A stretch of 64,000 nt of DNA from an uncultured Bacteroidales bacterium (GCA_903923925.1 CAIXZF010000107.1:1-64000), one strand, 5' to 3'. Positions 44,068 through 54,547 are shown, counted from the first letter of the stretch. Numbers and translations are program-made. Notes: generated from the letters alone by a model not told the origin.

Positions 44068-46353
44068 TCAGATGCCGAAAGCAATTCTGATTTCTTCCGG
44101 GCTTTTTGATTTTTTTAGCGTTTCTTTGAGATAGCCATTATCCTTTTTCGCAATTGTTATTAGTTTGTTTATCAGAATAATCAGATTATTTACCTGGTCC
44201 TCAGCTTTACCAGGATCCTCTTCCTTATGGAAATTGTCATGGAAATAGTTGTATGCTTTCATGCCTTTCTTCCAGATAAGCTGATTTTCATTGTTGTTTT
44301 TATAGAATTCTTCGCAAACTTTAAGTGAGTTATCTAATTGAATTTCAAGTGAGTCGAGGAAATCGTACTGATTGCTTAGAAACATAAGCTTTTGCCAGAT
44401 AAAAATGGATTGGTCATATTTTTCTCTTGATTGTCCGCTTGAAATGTAGGAATCATATTGAGGTTTGATAATTCCATATTGGACTTTGTGAATTCCTGGA
44501 AAATTTTTCAAGAATTTTTTATTTAAGGGCTTGTAATTAATTCTGATTAGTGAATCAAGGAATGAAATTGTATCATAGGCCTTTATCATTCTTTGGATTG
44601 AGGTACATATTAAATTTCCTGATTCCTGACGTGAGGCCAGTGAGGCACATTTTTTATATTCATTGCATTTCTTTTCAAGCTGAGAATACTCTGTTTTATA
44701 GACTTTTGGGAATTTTTTCTTATACAATGACCCAGCTTTACTAAGGTTAACGATAATTTCTTTTTGCTGAGAATTTAAGACCAATAAATCCTGATTCAGT
44801 GCATTGAATTTTGCAAACAGATTATGAGCTCTTGCGATTTTTAACTCAGTAAATGATTCATTTTCGCAAGTATTAATCTCAACTTCAATAGGTTTAATAT
44901 CATTTAAATAGATTTCCGGATATTGATTCTGATAATCAGTTTTTAATGATTTGTATTTTTTGTCAATTAAAACCTCATATTTCATTAAAGTGTCAAATTG
45001 CTCATCAAGATAATGTAGTAAGCTAAGCAGATGTTTACCTGATTCGAGTTTAATTACAACAGATTCTTCTGATTTGTAGGCTGTTATTTGTTCCTCAAGT
45101 GGTAAGATTTCTGATTTAAAAATTACAGGTTGCTCTGCCAGATAACGTTTTTTTATTCCTGGCAAATATAGATCAATCAAATTATCAATATCTGTAAGTG
45201 ATTGTAATTCAGCAAGTTTTAATAGAAGCGATTTGATTGTCAGTTTACCTATGGCGAGCTTTTCGTTTAGTCTGGTTTCCTCATAATAGGGCTTAACTTC
45301 TAAATTAAGTGCAGTTGTATAGCTAATTGTATTTGAATTTTGTCCTTTGGAAACCAAATCATTCAGCTTTCGTGTAATCGATTTTATACTATCATCAATT
45401 GCCTTTAATTCCGGGTATTTATCGTGATATGGTTTAAACTCATCAATGAGTGACTGTTCTGCAAGAATGTCTACAAGACTGTCGTGCCGTAGAAATGCCT
45501 GAGCTCTCCGGACCAGTGGTTCTAAACGTTCCCGGTGCAGTTTGTCAAATTCATGAACAAAATATTTCTCCGAAATAAACGACAGATTTAGTATAAGAAG
45601 GCTGTCGGTTTGCCTGGATGCAGTAATATGTGTGAGGATATTTTTTAATTTATTGGATAAATCAAACGTTTTATAGTAAAGATTTTCCAGAGAATCCCGG
45701 AATTCATGGGTTTTGCGATGGCTGAGGTCAAGTGGGGCAACAAACTTATCTTGGTTAGGTTTTGAAGGTGAGAAGTTTCTTGCTGAGAATTGAGAAAAAT
45801 AATAGTCGATAAGCGGTTCCTGGATTTTTAATGCGAGATAATCTTCTGCCAGAGAAACCAGGTAATAAATAAGGAAATTACCTCTTTCGAATTTTTCACT
45901 TTCAATTTTAAGGGCTGCATAATCATTTAAATCAGGAGTGAGGTCTTTGCGCATTTGGCTCAGGCCTGGATGATCGGAGAAGTCGTTGTATTTTTTGCAA
46001 AGTTTAAGCAGGGTGTCAATTGCATTCTGCTGCATATTTGGATGAACTTCAATTGACAGGTCCCGCTGGATAATTTTAACATCCGCAAGTTTCCGGGTTA
46101 AATCCTTGTTGAATAAGAATTCCATGCCCCAAAAACTTTCGCCTTCATCGTAATATCCCCATTTTATAATTACGCCATCCTCATTTCTGTAAACACAATG
46201 ACCCTGCTTATGAGATTTGTAAATAGTTTCGTAGGATAAGGGGATTCCTATCGCAGAATAAATTATTTCCTGATTAGCAGGTTTATCGTCGGGTTGTGAT
46301 TGTGCTGTAAAACTGAAGCTCACAGCAAGTAGGATGAAGATATAATGTTTCAT
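44068..46353 (-). CDS. Large exported helical protein with internal repeats, unknown
   Basis: 761 aa with a signal peptide (YIFILLAVSFSFTAQSQ). The middle and C-terminal parts contain four or five copies of a unit of roughly 85-95 residues, each with an aromatic-Pro step and a helix: for example KYKSLKTDYQNQYPEIYLN, LYKKKFPKVYKTEYSQLEKK and PLNKKFLKNFPGIHKVQYG. Each unit then has a run like EESVVIKLESGKHLLSLLHY. High Lys, Glu, Leu and Tyr content fits long helices or coiled coils. The N-terminal ~100 residues (VYRNEDGVIIKWGYYDEGES) look different, perhaps a small beta domain. No lipobox or T9SS tail is seen, so it is likely periplasmic. Confidence 0.6.
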   Translation of the reverse strand: MKHYIFILLAVSFSFTAQSQPDDKPANQEIIYSAIGIPLSYETIYKSHKQGHCVYRNEDGVIIKWGYYDEGESFWGMEFLFNKDLTRKLADVKIIQRDLSIEVHPNMQQNAIDTLLKLCKKYNDFSDHPGLSQMRKDLTPDLNDYAALKIESEKFERGNFLIYYLVSLAEDYLALKIQEPLIDYYFSQFSARNFSPSKPNQDKFVAPLDLSHRKTHEFRDSLENLYYKTFDLSNKLKNILTHITASRQTDSLLILNLSFISEKYFVHEFDKLHRERLEPLVRRAQAFLRHDSLVDILAEQSLIDEFKPYHDKYPELKAIDDSIKSITRKLNDLVSKGQNSNTISYTTALNLEVKPYYEETRLNEKLAIGKLTIKSLLLKLAELQSLTDIDNLIDLYLPGIKKRYLAEQPVIFKSEILPLEEQITAYKSEESVVIKLESGKHLLSLLHYLDEQFDTLMKYEVLIDKKYKSLKTDYQNQYPEIYLNDIKPIEVEINTCENESFTELKIARAHNLFAKFNALNQDLLVLNSQQKEIIVNLSKAGSLYKKKFPKVYKTEYSQLEKKCNEYKKCASLASRQESGNLICTSIQRMIKAYDTISFLDSLIRINYKPLNKKFLKNFPGIHKVQYGIIKPQYDSYISSGQSREKYDQSIFIWQKLMFLSNQYDFLDSLEIQLDNSLKVCEEFYKNNNENQLIWKKGMKAYNYFHDNFHKEEDPGKAEDQVNNLIILINKLITIAKKDNGYLKETLKKSKSPEEIRIAFGI

Positions 46354-46412
46354 TTCTCAAGTTTAACTGCCTGAGTAAATATATGAAATTCAATGAAACT
46401 ATGAAAGTTAAC

Positions 46413-48587
46413 TTAATACTTTATAAGTTTAAAAGTATTGGTCTTATTTTCTGTGATTAGCCGTACCAAATAGATACCCGGCCTGAGAGAGGGATTGTTA
46501 TATTCAATGCTGTATCTGCCTTTGATTCTGTTAGTATGGAGAATAGTTTCAATATGGACCCCGCTGAAATCAAAGATTGAAATGTCGGCAACAGAATTTC
46601 TGTTTATTGAATAGATTATTTTTATACAGCTCTGGTATGGATTTGGAAAACAATAGAAATCATTGTCATAATCCTGAATAGTACTAATGCTGTTCGATCC
46701 ACCGTTACCGGTTTTCAGAATAGTTTCCATCTGACCGAATGCCCAGGCAATATTCTGATTAAGGATGAACATTCCACTAAGGTTCGAACAGGCCTGAAAT
46801 TGCTTAGTCCAGGTGGTTCCACCATCCTCTGATTTTAATATTAGCCCATTGTCGCCGCAGGCATAAATTAGGTGTGCGTTTAATGCATGAATGGAGTTAA
46901 GGTTGGTTGAAACAGTACTGCTCAAAGTTGTCCATGAAACACCTCCATCCGTAGTGTGAATTATAAGTCCGTTCGTGCCACAGGCAAATCCTTCATCTTC
47001 TGAAACAAAGTCAAGGGAAGTAAGGGCGCCGTTATTAAGCGTATAAACATTGAACCAGGAGGAGCCTGAATTCGTTGTTTTGTAGATAAACCCCTGTTCT
47101 GTACTGCCAACAAAGCAATGTCCACCGATATAGGCTGTAGTTGCAGAAGGTAATTTAACGGCCAGTAATTCTATAAATTGACCTGATACTGGTAAGTTAA
47201 AGCTGGAGCTGGTCCAGCTGCTGCCCGAATTGTTTGTTTGCGCAATAAAACCTGATCCTGCAGCAGTTTTTCCAACCACCATTCCCTGATTATTATCTGC
47301 AAAGTGCATGCTGTTATTGCTTGCATTGGTGTCGATGATCTGTTTTGACCAGGTAAATCCACCGTCGATCGATTTAAAAAAGCCATCTTCTGAAGTGATA
47401 AAGCCAGTGTTCTGCTGCAAAAACTGAATGTTGTTAAGCACGGCAAAGGTATCGATGCATCTCACACTCCATGAATTTCCACCATCGGAAGTGGTGTACA
47501 AACCGCCTTTATCACCAACAATAAAACCGCTGTCGGCATCATGGAAAAAGCCGGATTTTAACAATCTTGGCTCAGGCCACACATTCATATTTGTATTGAT
47601 GGTCGACAATTCCTTCCAGATCTGTCCATAGTTGGATGTTTTCAGAATTGAACCAGCTCCGCCCACAATAAAAGCATGCCCATCGGGAGTACCGGCAATC
47701 TGATAATAATTTTCGAAGGAGTACTCAAGGGTGTAGGACCAGCTCTGTCCACCATCTGTTGTCTTCATAATATTCTGAAATTGTCCGCAGGCAATTCCAA
47801 TGTCAGCGTTGAAGAAATAAACGGAATATAGTGAAGTTTCAGAGGGCGTAAAAATTTCAGTCCAGGTTTCTCCACCGTTTGTAGTTTTTAAGACGATATC
47901 ATTAAAGCCCATGTTAAATCCACCGCCAACAGCAAATCCTGTTGAATCATCAAAGAAATATGCATCATAAAGGTTTAAAGTAGTGTTTATCTGCCAGTTC
48001 ATCCAGAGGTTCCATCCATCCCAGCATTTATAAAAAGTGCCGCCCTCTCCGAAGATGAATGCGTCCTTTCCTTGAGGAAACCTGATGGAATAGAGGTTTT
48101 TGGTGCCAAGACCAAATAGATTCCAGTTTAAGCCACCGTCTGTGCTTTGCATTATTGTGCCTCCATCGCCAACGATATAACAATCGTTGCTGGTTTTAAA
48201 ACTAATGCTATTAAGTGTGGTTGTTGCCGGGGAGTTAATAATTTGCCAGCTTAGTCCTCCGTCTGTAGTTCTTCCAATTGTACCATTCGTCCCGGCAAAT
48301 AGACCAAGGCTCGCATTTGCAAATGAAATGGCTTTAATGTTGTACTCTGTGCCTGTGTTAATGCTTATCCAGTTTGTGCCGGCATCTGTTGTTTTGAGGA
48401 GACTTCCTTCGCAGCCAGCAATGAAACCGGTATCAGCATTAAGAAAATAGCTTGCGAACAGCGGATTCCCCTGAGGAAGCGGGTTTTGCCAGGTCCATTG
48501 AGCAGCCAGATTTAGCGGAAGGAGTGAAGTCAGTAAAAGAATCGGAACCAGGAAAAAGGTACTGATACTATTTATCCTGTATCTCAT
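46413..48587 (-). CDS. YCF48/BNR-repeat beta-propeller protein with T9SS tail
   Basis: 724 aa, secreted. Signal peptide (FFLVPILLLTSLLPLNLAAQ) followed by about a dozen repeats of the form G-x-x-G-x-I-x-x-T-x-D-G-G-x-x-W, such as GTNGTIGRTTDGGLSW, VGDGGTIMQSTDGGLNW and CGDNGLILKSEDGGTTW. These are YCF48-like or BNR blades, probably forming two propellers. The last ~80 residues (DFYCFPNPYQSCIKIIYSI to LRPGIYLVRLIT) are a T9SS type A sorting domain, so the protein is displayed on the surface. Such proteins often take part in adhesion or cell-surface assembly, but no ligand is known. The next gene downstream is the helical repeat protein. Confidence 0.9.
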   Translation of the reverse strand: MRYRINSISTFFLVPILLLTSLLPLNLAAQWTWQNPLPQGNPLFASYFLNADTGFIAGCEGSLLKTTDAGTNWISINTGTEYNIKAISFANASLGLFAGTNGTIGRTTDGGLSWQIINSPATTTLNSISFKTSNDCYIVGDGGTIMQSTDGGLNWNLFGLGTKNLYSIRFPQGKDAFIFGEGGTFYKCWDGWNLWMNWQINTTLNLYDAYFFDDSTGFAVGGGFNMGFNDIVLKTTNGGETWTEIFTPSETSLYSVYFFNADIGIACGQFQNIMKTTDGGQSWSYTLEYSFENYYQIAGTPDGHAFIVGGAGSILKTSNYGQIWKELSTINTNMNVWPEPRLLKSGFFHDADSGFIVGDKGGLYTTSDGGNSWSVRCIDTFAVLNNIQFLQQNTGFITSEDGFFKSIDGGFTWSKQIIDTNASNNSMHFADNNQGMVVGKTAAGSGFIAQTNNSGSSWTSSSFNLPVSGQFIELLAVKLPSATTAYIGGHCFVGSTEQGFIYKTTNSGSSWFNVYTLNNGALTSLDFVSEDEGFACGTNGLIIHTTDGGVSWTTLSSTVSTNLNSIHALNAHLIYACGDNGLILKSEDGGTTWTKQFQACSNLSGMFILNQNIAWAFGQMETILKTGNGGSNSISTIQDYDNDFYCFPNPYQSCIKIIYSINRNSVADISIFDFSGVHIETILHTNRIKGRYSIEYNNPSLRPGIYLVRLITENKTNTFKLIKY

Positions 48588-48644
48588 TGAAATTATTGAT
48601 TGTGTTTATTGATAGTGTAACAGCTGCAGCAACTGTTGCTTGTT

Positions 48645-49580
48645 CTAAAATAATTTCTCCCGTTTAAGCAAATATGGAAGTAGTATCTGCTTGAATCCCT
48701 GATTGATATCTGCTTCAACAAAATCGATATTATATTGTCCGCAACGTAATTTGAGATTATTTTTATAGTCGTTTATTGCTTTAATATAATTGTCCTTAAC
48801 TTCATGAGGATGGATTTTTAGTTCCTTTCCGGTTTCAACATCGATAAATCTGTAGGGCCGATTTTCGAAGTTAAAGTCGTATTCTTTGGCCTTATCAACT
48901 ACATGAAAAAGAATGACTTCATGTTTGTTATGCCGCAGGTGCTGCAGAGCAGAAAAAAGTTCATCAGCATTGCCCTGAGTTTCCATCATGTCGCTGAATA
49001 TAACAACTAAAGAACGTTTGTGGATGTTTTCAGCAATTTCGTGAAGGCAAGGTGTTGCACTGGTGGTGCGTTTTTCGTCGGGATTAAGTGGTTTGAGGTG
49101 TTTTTCAAGTTCAACAAAGAGGTATTTATGATGAACAGAACTTGATTTTGCGGGAGTAAAGAGATCTACTTTATCTGTAAATACAGATAGTCCAACTGCA
49201 TCGCGCTGAGTTTTAAGCAAAGCGATTATTGCGGCTGCTGCATAAACAGAAAAGGTTATTTTGTTTGGGTTTTCGAAAGAAATAGAATCTTTTATTGGGT
49301 AATACATTGACGAAGATGCATCAATGATTATCTGGCAGCGAAGATTTGTTTCTTCTTCGTAGCGCTTAGAATAAAGCCTATCGGTTTTTCCGTAGAGTTT
49401 CCAATCAATATTTTTTATGGATTCGCCGGTATTGTAGAGACGATGCTCGGCAAACTCAACAGAAAAACCGTGAAACGGGCTTTTGTGCAAGCCGGTTATA
49501 AAACCTTCAACCACCTGACGGGCTATAAGCTCCAGCTGGCTGAATTGTTGTAACTTGCTTTGATCCAGAATGTAATCCAA
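48645..49580 (-). CDS. DUF58 domain protein (von Willebrand factor A-like)
   Basis: 311 aa. The DUF58 signature is SVEFAEHRLYNTGESIKNID with WKLYGKTDRLYSKRYEEETN, followed by the MIDAS Asp-x-Ser-x-Ser in IIIDASSSMYYP (about residue 90). These proteins usually work with MoxR ATPases in Bacteroidota Bat operons that support aerotolerance or surface protein maturation, although no MoxR or Bat gene is visible here. It begins 17 bases after trxA and is likely the last gene of the dnaE group. Confidence 0.9.
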   Translation of the reverse strand: MDYILDQSKLQQFSQLELIARQVVEGFITGLHKSPFHGFSVEFAEHRLYNTGESIKNIDWKLYGKTDRLYSKRYEEETNLRCQIIIDASSSMYYPIKDSISFENPNKITFSVYAAAAIIALLKTQRDAVGLSVFTDKVDLFTPAKSSSVHHKYLFVELEKHLKPLNPDEKRTTSATPCLHEIAENIHKRSLVVIFSDMMETQGNADELFSALQHLRHNKHEVILFHVVDKAKEYDFNFENRPYRFIDVETGKELKIHPHEVKDNYIKAINDYKNNLKLRCGQYNIDFVEADINQGFKQILLPYLLKREKLF

Positions 49581-49597
49581 AAGGGCGGAGTTGTATA

Positions 49598-49915
49598 TCA
49601 GATTAGTTGGTTCAACATGCCTGTAAGAACAGACTTTGGAACTGCACCAATTTGTTTGTTAGCAACTTCACCATTTTTAAAAAAGAGCAGGGTAGGGATG
49701 TTGCGAATTCCGAAACGACTTGTAATGCCAGGGTTTTCATCAACATCAACTTTTCCGATAACTGCTTTTCCTTCGTATTCTTTACCGATTTCTTCTACTA
49801 CCGGGCCTACCATGCGGCAAGGGCCACACCATTCTGCCCAGAAATCTACCAAAACAGGCTTGTCTGATTTTAACACGAGTTCTTCGAAATTCGCGTCAGT
49901 AATTGTTAGTGCCAT
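49598..49915 (-). CDS. trxA: Thioredoxin
   Basis: Cytoplasmic thiol-disulfide reductant, 105 aa. Active site WAEWCGPC with Cys30 and Cys33, conserved Asp24 and cis-Pro in RNIPTLLFFKNGE. Length and lack of signal peptide fit the general thioredoxin reduced by thioredoxin reductase. It lies between a glycosyltransferase and a DUF58 gene, on the dnaE strand. Confidence 0.97.
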   Translation of the reverse strand: MALTITDANFEELVLKSDKPVLVDFWAEWCGPCRMVGPVVEEIGKEYEGKAVIGKVDVDENPGITSRFGIRNIPTLLFFKNGEVANKQIGAVPKSVLTGMLNQLI

Positions 49916-49961
49916 AAATGTAAGTATTTGGATGTCTTAATATGTCTGTTTGAGTGCAAAT

Positions 49962-51086
49962 TTACGCATTTCTGTAACATCCCATTAATTTAAAACTTAA
50001 CTTTTCAGGTGAAAAATTTTCTATAGCATAGGAATATCCTTTTTCAGCCATTGTTGTTCGTAATGTACAGTCGTTGAGTACTTTTTCTATGCCTGTTTTT
50101 AATTGTTCAAGGTTTGCAGGATCAAAATAAATGGAGTTCGGGCCACCGGCTTCAGGTAAGGATGAAGTTGTTGACGTAAGAACAGGTGTTTTGCATAATA
50201 ATGCTTCGGCAACTGGTAAACCAAATCCTTCGTAGAGTGATGGATAGATCAGGGCGATTGCATTCTGATATACAGATTGAAGGTGAGTATTATTGCTTAA
50301 ACGCTTAATTCGGATCACTGAATTCTGCAAGCCGAGTTCTATAATCATCCTGTCAAGTTCAGTGCTGTACGTCCCGCCTTTTCCTACTATCAGCAGTGGC
50401 ACTCTCAACGACTCCCTGATTTCACTGTAAGCTTTGATAAGAAACGTAAGGTTTTTTCTGGCTTCTACACTGCCAACATATAACAGATATTCTGATGGTA
50501 TATTGTACTGCCTGCAAATGGCATCATTGACACTTTTTTCCTGAAGTTGATAAAACAATGGGTTGCACGACTGATAAATAACTTCAATTTTTTTCGGATC
50601 AACAGAATAGAAGTTTACGATATCCTGTTTCGTACTCTCACTGATTGCAATAATTTTATCGGCAATTCGGCAGCTGTGCCGGAATTTGAGATCGTAGATC
50701 TTGCGGTCGAAGTAAGAATAGGTAGATGGGTAATGCTTGAAAATCAGATCGTGAATAGTGACAATGCTTTTTATTTTTGTGGTTTTTAGCCCAAAAGGAA
50801 GTTCGTGGCTTAGTCCGTGATAAAGAGAAATAGTGTCGTTTTGGAGTTGTTTTACAATTGAAAAACTTCTCCAGTACGATTTGAATGCTGATTTTGAAAG
50901 GATAGTATTAAATGCTTTATTCTCCCTAAAATAGGAGGTTTCTGCAGATTCCCTGATTTCAGGAGTATATAAAAAGAGCTCATTGCCGGGTTGAAATTCT
51001 GCAAGATTTTTGAGCAAAGATCTGCTGTAATTTCCCAGTCCGGTGAAATTGCAGAACAGCCTCTTCGCATCGAATCCTATTCTCAT
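49962..51086 (-). CDS. Glycosyltransferase family 4 (GT-B)
   Basis: 374 aa. Starts MRIGFDAKRLFCNFTGLGNY, with glycine-rich acceptor-site loop. HGLSHELPFGL, TIHDLIFKHYP and AISESTKQDIVNFYSVDPKK follow. The donor domain shows YVGSVEARKNLTFLIKAY and the E-x7-E motif in YPSLYEGFGLPVAEALL. It transfers a hexose-type sugar in the cytoplasm; donor and acceptor are unknown. It starts two bases after the dnaE stop, so the two are transcribed together, an arrangement with no evident functional sense. Confidence 0.92.
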   Translation of the reverse strand: MRIGFDAKRLFCNFTGLGNYSRSLLKNLAEFQPGNELFLYTPEIRESAETSYFRENKAFNTILSKSAFKSYWRSFSIVKQLQNDTISLYHGLSHELPFGLKTTKIKSIVTIHDLIFKHYPSTYSYFDRKIYDLKFRHSCRIADKIIAISESTKQDIVNFYSVDPKKIEVIYQSCNPLFYQLQEKSVNDAICRQYNIPSEYLLYVGSVEARKNLTFLIKAYSEIRESLRVPLLIVGKGGTYSTELDRMIIELGLQNSVIRIKRLSNNTHLQSVYQNAIALIYPSLYEGFGLPVAEALLCKTPVLTSTTSSLPEAGGPNSIYFDPANLEQLKTGIEKVLNDCTLRTTMAEKGYSYAIENFSPEKLSFKLMGCYRNA

Positions 51087-51088
51087 TC

Positions 51089-54000
51089 CTAATTAAATTT
51101 ATATTCGATAGCTGTCCATGGCCTGAGCTTGTGGACAAGATCGGTACAATTTACTGATAATTTGCGTGAAGGCAGATCGACCGATAAATTTTCCTCTGCA
51201 TGCCTTACCTGGAACTTTAATCTGCATTTTCCGGAAGAAGAAGTAATCAGCGATTTCATAGTCATTATAAACTCATCCGAAAGCTCATTCAATGGCAGAA
51301 TCAAGGTCATATCGCGGGCAAATTTTTCGAGAGTTTCTGAAAGAAGACTGATAGCTAACACTTTGAGCTCAAGTGAGTCCGGAGAGTTGTATCTTGAATC
51401 GATACGTGTCCTCAGCAAGAGAAAAGATCCTTCGTTGAGGAAGTGTTTCATTCGCAGGTAATCCTCTGAAAACAGTGTAATGGTGATCGAATCAAAATAA
51501 TCTTCCAACACAAAAGAGCCGAAAGGATTTCCGTTTTTTGCAATTTTATGCGAAACAGCGGTTACCATACCAGCCATGTGGACTTCTCGTCCTTTGTATT
51601 TTGCCATATCCTCTATTAACTCGCCAATAGTGATAGTGCAGAAATTTTTCATTTCAACTTTGAAGTCTTCGAGGGGATGACCAGAGATAAAAAATCCGGT
51701 TACTTCCTTTTCGAATCTCAATTGTTCCAGGCGGGTCCAGGGTGAGCATTCAGGGAATTTGGGTTCATAATCATCCATAACTCCTGAATCACCAAAGAGA
51801 TCGGCCTGGGAACTATTTTGTTTGGATTGTAATGCTGAGGCATACCGCAGTATTTTTTCAAGAAAAGTGGAATCTTCGCCAAGTACCTTATGGAAAAACA
51901 TCGCCCTGTGCATATTGGGATAGCTATCGAAGGCACCAGCCATTGCAAGTGCTTCGGCGCTCTTTTTGTTTACTGAACGGAGGTTCACACGTTTAGCAAA
52001 ATCGAATATGGTTTTATAGGGGCCATTCAAATTCCGTTCGCTGATAATCGCTTCAACAGCAGCTTCGCCAATACCTTTTACTGCTGCCATTCCAAAGCGG
52101 ATTTCACCCTTTTTGTTTACCGAAAACTTAAGATCGCTTTCGTTAACATCGGGTGGAAGCACAGGTAAATTCTGACGCTTACATTCGTCGATAAAAAAGG
52201 TGATTTTTTTAAGATCGTTAAGGTTATGAGTTAGCACAGAGGCCATATATTCAGCCATATAATGTGCTTTCAGATAGCCAGTACTGTATGCAAGAATGCT
52301 GTATGCTGCTGAGTGTGAACGGTTAAAGCCGTAGTTGGCAAACTCCATCATAACTTCGAATACCTTGGTTGCACGCTGCTCGTCGACACCTTTTACTGCA
52401 GCTCCGGCAATAAAAACAGCTTTTTGCTTCTCCATTATATCCATCTTCTTCTTCCCCATAGCACGGCGAAGATTATCGGCTGCTCCGAGAGAGAATCCTC
52501 CCATTACCTGGGCAGCCTGCATGATTTGTTCCTGGTAAACCATGATTCCATAGGTCGGTTTGAGGATTTCCTCAAGCAGTGGGTGAGGGTATTCTACCTT
52601 TTCTTTTCCATGTTTACGGTTGATGTAGAGCGGGATAAATTCCATTGGTCCCGGGCGGAAGAGGGCATTCATCGCAATAAGATCTTCTATACTTGTTGGT
52701 TTCAGCTTTTTTAGATGCTGACGCATGCCTTCCGACTCAAACTGAAAAATTCCGACGGTATCGGCTCTTTGAAATAGTTCAAAGGTTTTCTCATCATCGA
52801 GCGGGATTTTATCGATATCGATCAGATTTCCATGCCTTTGCCGAATATTCTCCAGTGCATCCTTTATTATTGATAAAGTTTTAAGTCCGAGAAAGTCCAT
52901 TTTCAACATGCCAACATACTCAACAAATTTGCCTTCATATTGAGTAACAGGCATATCTGTATCTTTGGCAGTACTGAGCGGAATATATTCCCTGAGGTCG
53001 GACTTACCAATAATAACGCCGCAGGCGTGGGTGCCGGTGTGGCGGGCGCTGCCTTCGAGGGTTTTAGCGAATTCAAGGGTTTTTTTAACGAGAGGGTCGC
53101 CTTTTTTGCGGGCATCATCAAGCTCTTTAACCTCAGTGTAAGCTTTCTTCAGATCCATCCCCGGAACATTCGGGATTAATTTCGCCAGGCGATCGGCCTC
53201 ATGCAGCGGGAGTTTTAGTACACGGGCCACATCGCGGATACTCGACCTGGCTGCCATCGTACCGAAAGTTACAATTTGTGCAACTTTCTCGGCACCGTAT
53301 TTATTAACGACATATTTTATAACCTTGTCGCGGCCTTCATCATCGAAGTCAATATCAATATCGGGCATTGACACACGTTCGGGGTTGAGAAAACGCTCGA
53401 AGAGAAGATTGTACAGAATTGGGTCAACAGTGGTGATCCGGGTACAGAATGCCACGGCCGAACCTGCAGCCGAACCGCGTCCAGGCCCAACAAGCACTTT
53501 CATGTTCCTGGCAGCATTAATAAAATCCTGAACAATAAGGAAGTATCCGGCGAAGCCCATATCTGCAATAACATTCAGCTCAAAATCTAGCCGGTCGCGG
53601 ATGAGATCGGTTAGTTCGGGGTAAGCAACTTTTGCACCTTCATAAGTGAGATGGCGCAGGTACTCATCCTCGGAAGTGAAACCTTCGGGTAATGGGAATA
53701 CCGGAAGAATTACCGGCCGTTCAATCTCATATTCTTCAATTTTATCGACAACCAGCTGGGTATTGGAAATGGCTTCTGGTAAATCTTCAAATAAAGTTGC
53801 CATCTGGTTGGGAGTCTTCATGAACTCCTGACCAGTATAGTGCATTCCCTGTGCATCGCCAAGGTCCTTGCCTGTGTTAAGGCAAATCAGAATGTTATGG
53901 GCTTCACTGTCTTCGGCATTTGTGAAATGAACATCGTTTGTAGCAATTATTTTAAGCTTGTATTTTTCTGCAAGCCTTATCAATACCGGGTTTACCTGCT

Positions 54001-54547
54001 CCTGTTCGGGAAGTCCGTGCCGCTGCAGTTCCAGGTAAAAATCATCACCAAAAATTTCGAGGTATTCCTGAAGAACTTCTTCTGCCTTTTCTTCGCTGCG
54101 ATTTCGAATGGCATCAGGTATTTCACCACCAAGGCAGGCTGAGGAGGCAATAATTCCTTCGTGGTACAAGCGTAACATCTCTTTATCAACCCTTGGCGTA
54201 TAGTAGAAGCCTTCGAGGAAACCGATGGAACAGAGTTTACAGAGGTTATTGTAGCCGGTTAGATTTTTCGCAAGGAGAATAAGATGATGGCCACTTCTGT
54301 CAATTTTACCCCGTTTTTCGAACCTGCTACCTTCTGCCACGTACATTTCGCAGCCAATGATGGGTTTAATACCTTGTTTTTTAGCATGTTGCACAAATTC
54401 CACTACGCCGTACATATTTCCATGGTCGGTTATAGCCATGGATTTCATCCCGTTTTCTTTGGCTTTGTGGAGCAGGCTGTCGATACTGGCAGCACCGTCG
54501 AGCAGGGAATAATGCGTATGCAGATGTAAATGTGTGAAATCGGGCAT
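51089..54547 (-). CDS. dnaE: DNA polymerase III alpha subunit
   Basis: Replicative polymerase, C family, 1152 aa. The N-terminal PHP domain has HLHTHYSLLDGAASI, ITDHGNMYG and NDVHFT. The catalytic aspartates are in SMPDIDIDFDDEGRD (about residues 385-400), with GPGRGSAAGSAVAFC before them and FQFESEGMRQHL and ALFRPGPMEFIPLY after. A helix-hairpin-helix part and an OB fold (VHMAGMVTAVSHKIAKNG) end the protein. The type is DnaE1-like by size. An upstream TACTTTTG box at 54583-54590 may serve as its promoter. Confidence 0.97.
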   Translation of the reverse strand: MPDFTHLHLHTHYSLLDGAASIDSLLHKAKENGMKSMAITDHGNMYGVVEFVQHAKKQGIKPIIGCEMYVAEGSRFEKRGKIDRSGHHLILLAKNLTGYNNLCKLCSIGFLEGFYYTPRVDKEMLRLYHEGIIASSACLGGEIPDAIRNRSEEKAEEVLQEYLEIFGDDFYLELQRHGLPEQEQVNPVLIRLAEKYKLKIIATNDVHFTNAEDSEAHNILICLNTGKDLGDAQGMHYTGQEFMKTPNQMATLFEDLPEAISNTQLVVDKIEEYEIERPVILPVFPLPEGFTSEDEYLRHLTYEGAKVAYPELTDLIRDRLDFELNVIADMGFAGYFLIVQDFINAARNMKVLVGPGRGSAAGSAVAFCTRITTVDPILYNLLFERFLNPERVSMPDIDIDFDDEGRDKVIKYVVNKYGAEKVAQIVTFGTMAARSSIRDVARVLKLPLHEADRLAKLIPNVPGMDLKKAYTEVKELDDARKKGDPLVKKTLEFAKTLEGSARHTGTHACGVIIGKSDLREYIPLSTAKDTDMPVTQYEGKFVEYVGMLKMDFLGLKTLSIIKDALENIRQRHGNLIDIDKIPLDDEKTFELFQRADTVGIFQFESEGMRQHLKKLKPTSIEDLIAMNALFRPGPMEFIPLYINRKHGKEKVEYPHPLLEEILKPTYGIMVYQEQIMQAAQVMGGFSLGAADNLRRAMGKKKMDIMEKQKAVFIAGAAVKGVDEQRATKVFEVMMEFANYGFNRSHSAAYSILAYSTGYLKAHYMAEYMASVLTHNLNDLKKITFFIDECKRQNLPVLPPDVNESDLKFSVNKKGEIRFGMAAVKGIGEAAVEAIISERNLNGPYKTIFDFAKRVNLRSVNKKSAEALAMAGAFDSYPNMHRAMFFHKVLGEDSTFLEKILRYASALQSKQNSSQADLFGDSGVMDDYEPKFPECSPWTRLEQLRFEKEVTGFFISGHPLEDFKVEMKNFCTITIGELIEDMAKYKGREVHMAGMVTAVSHKIAKNGNPFGSFVLEDYFDSITITLFSEDYLRMKHFLNEGSFLLLRTRIDSRYNSPDSLELKVLAISLLSETLEKFARDMTLILPLNELSDEFIMTMKSLITSSSGKCRLKFQVRHAEENLSVDLPSRKLSVNCTDLVHKLRPWTAIEYKFN

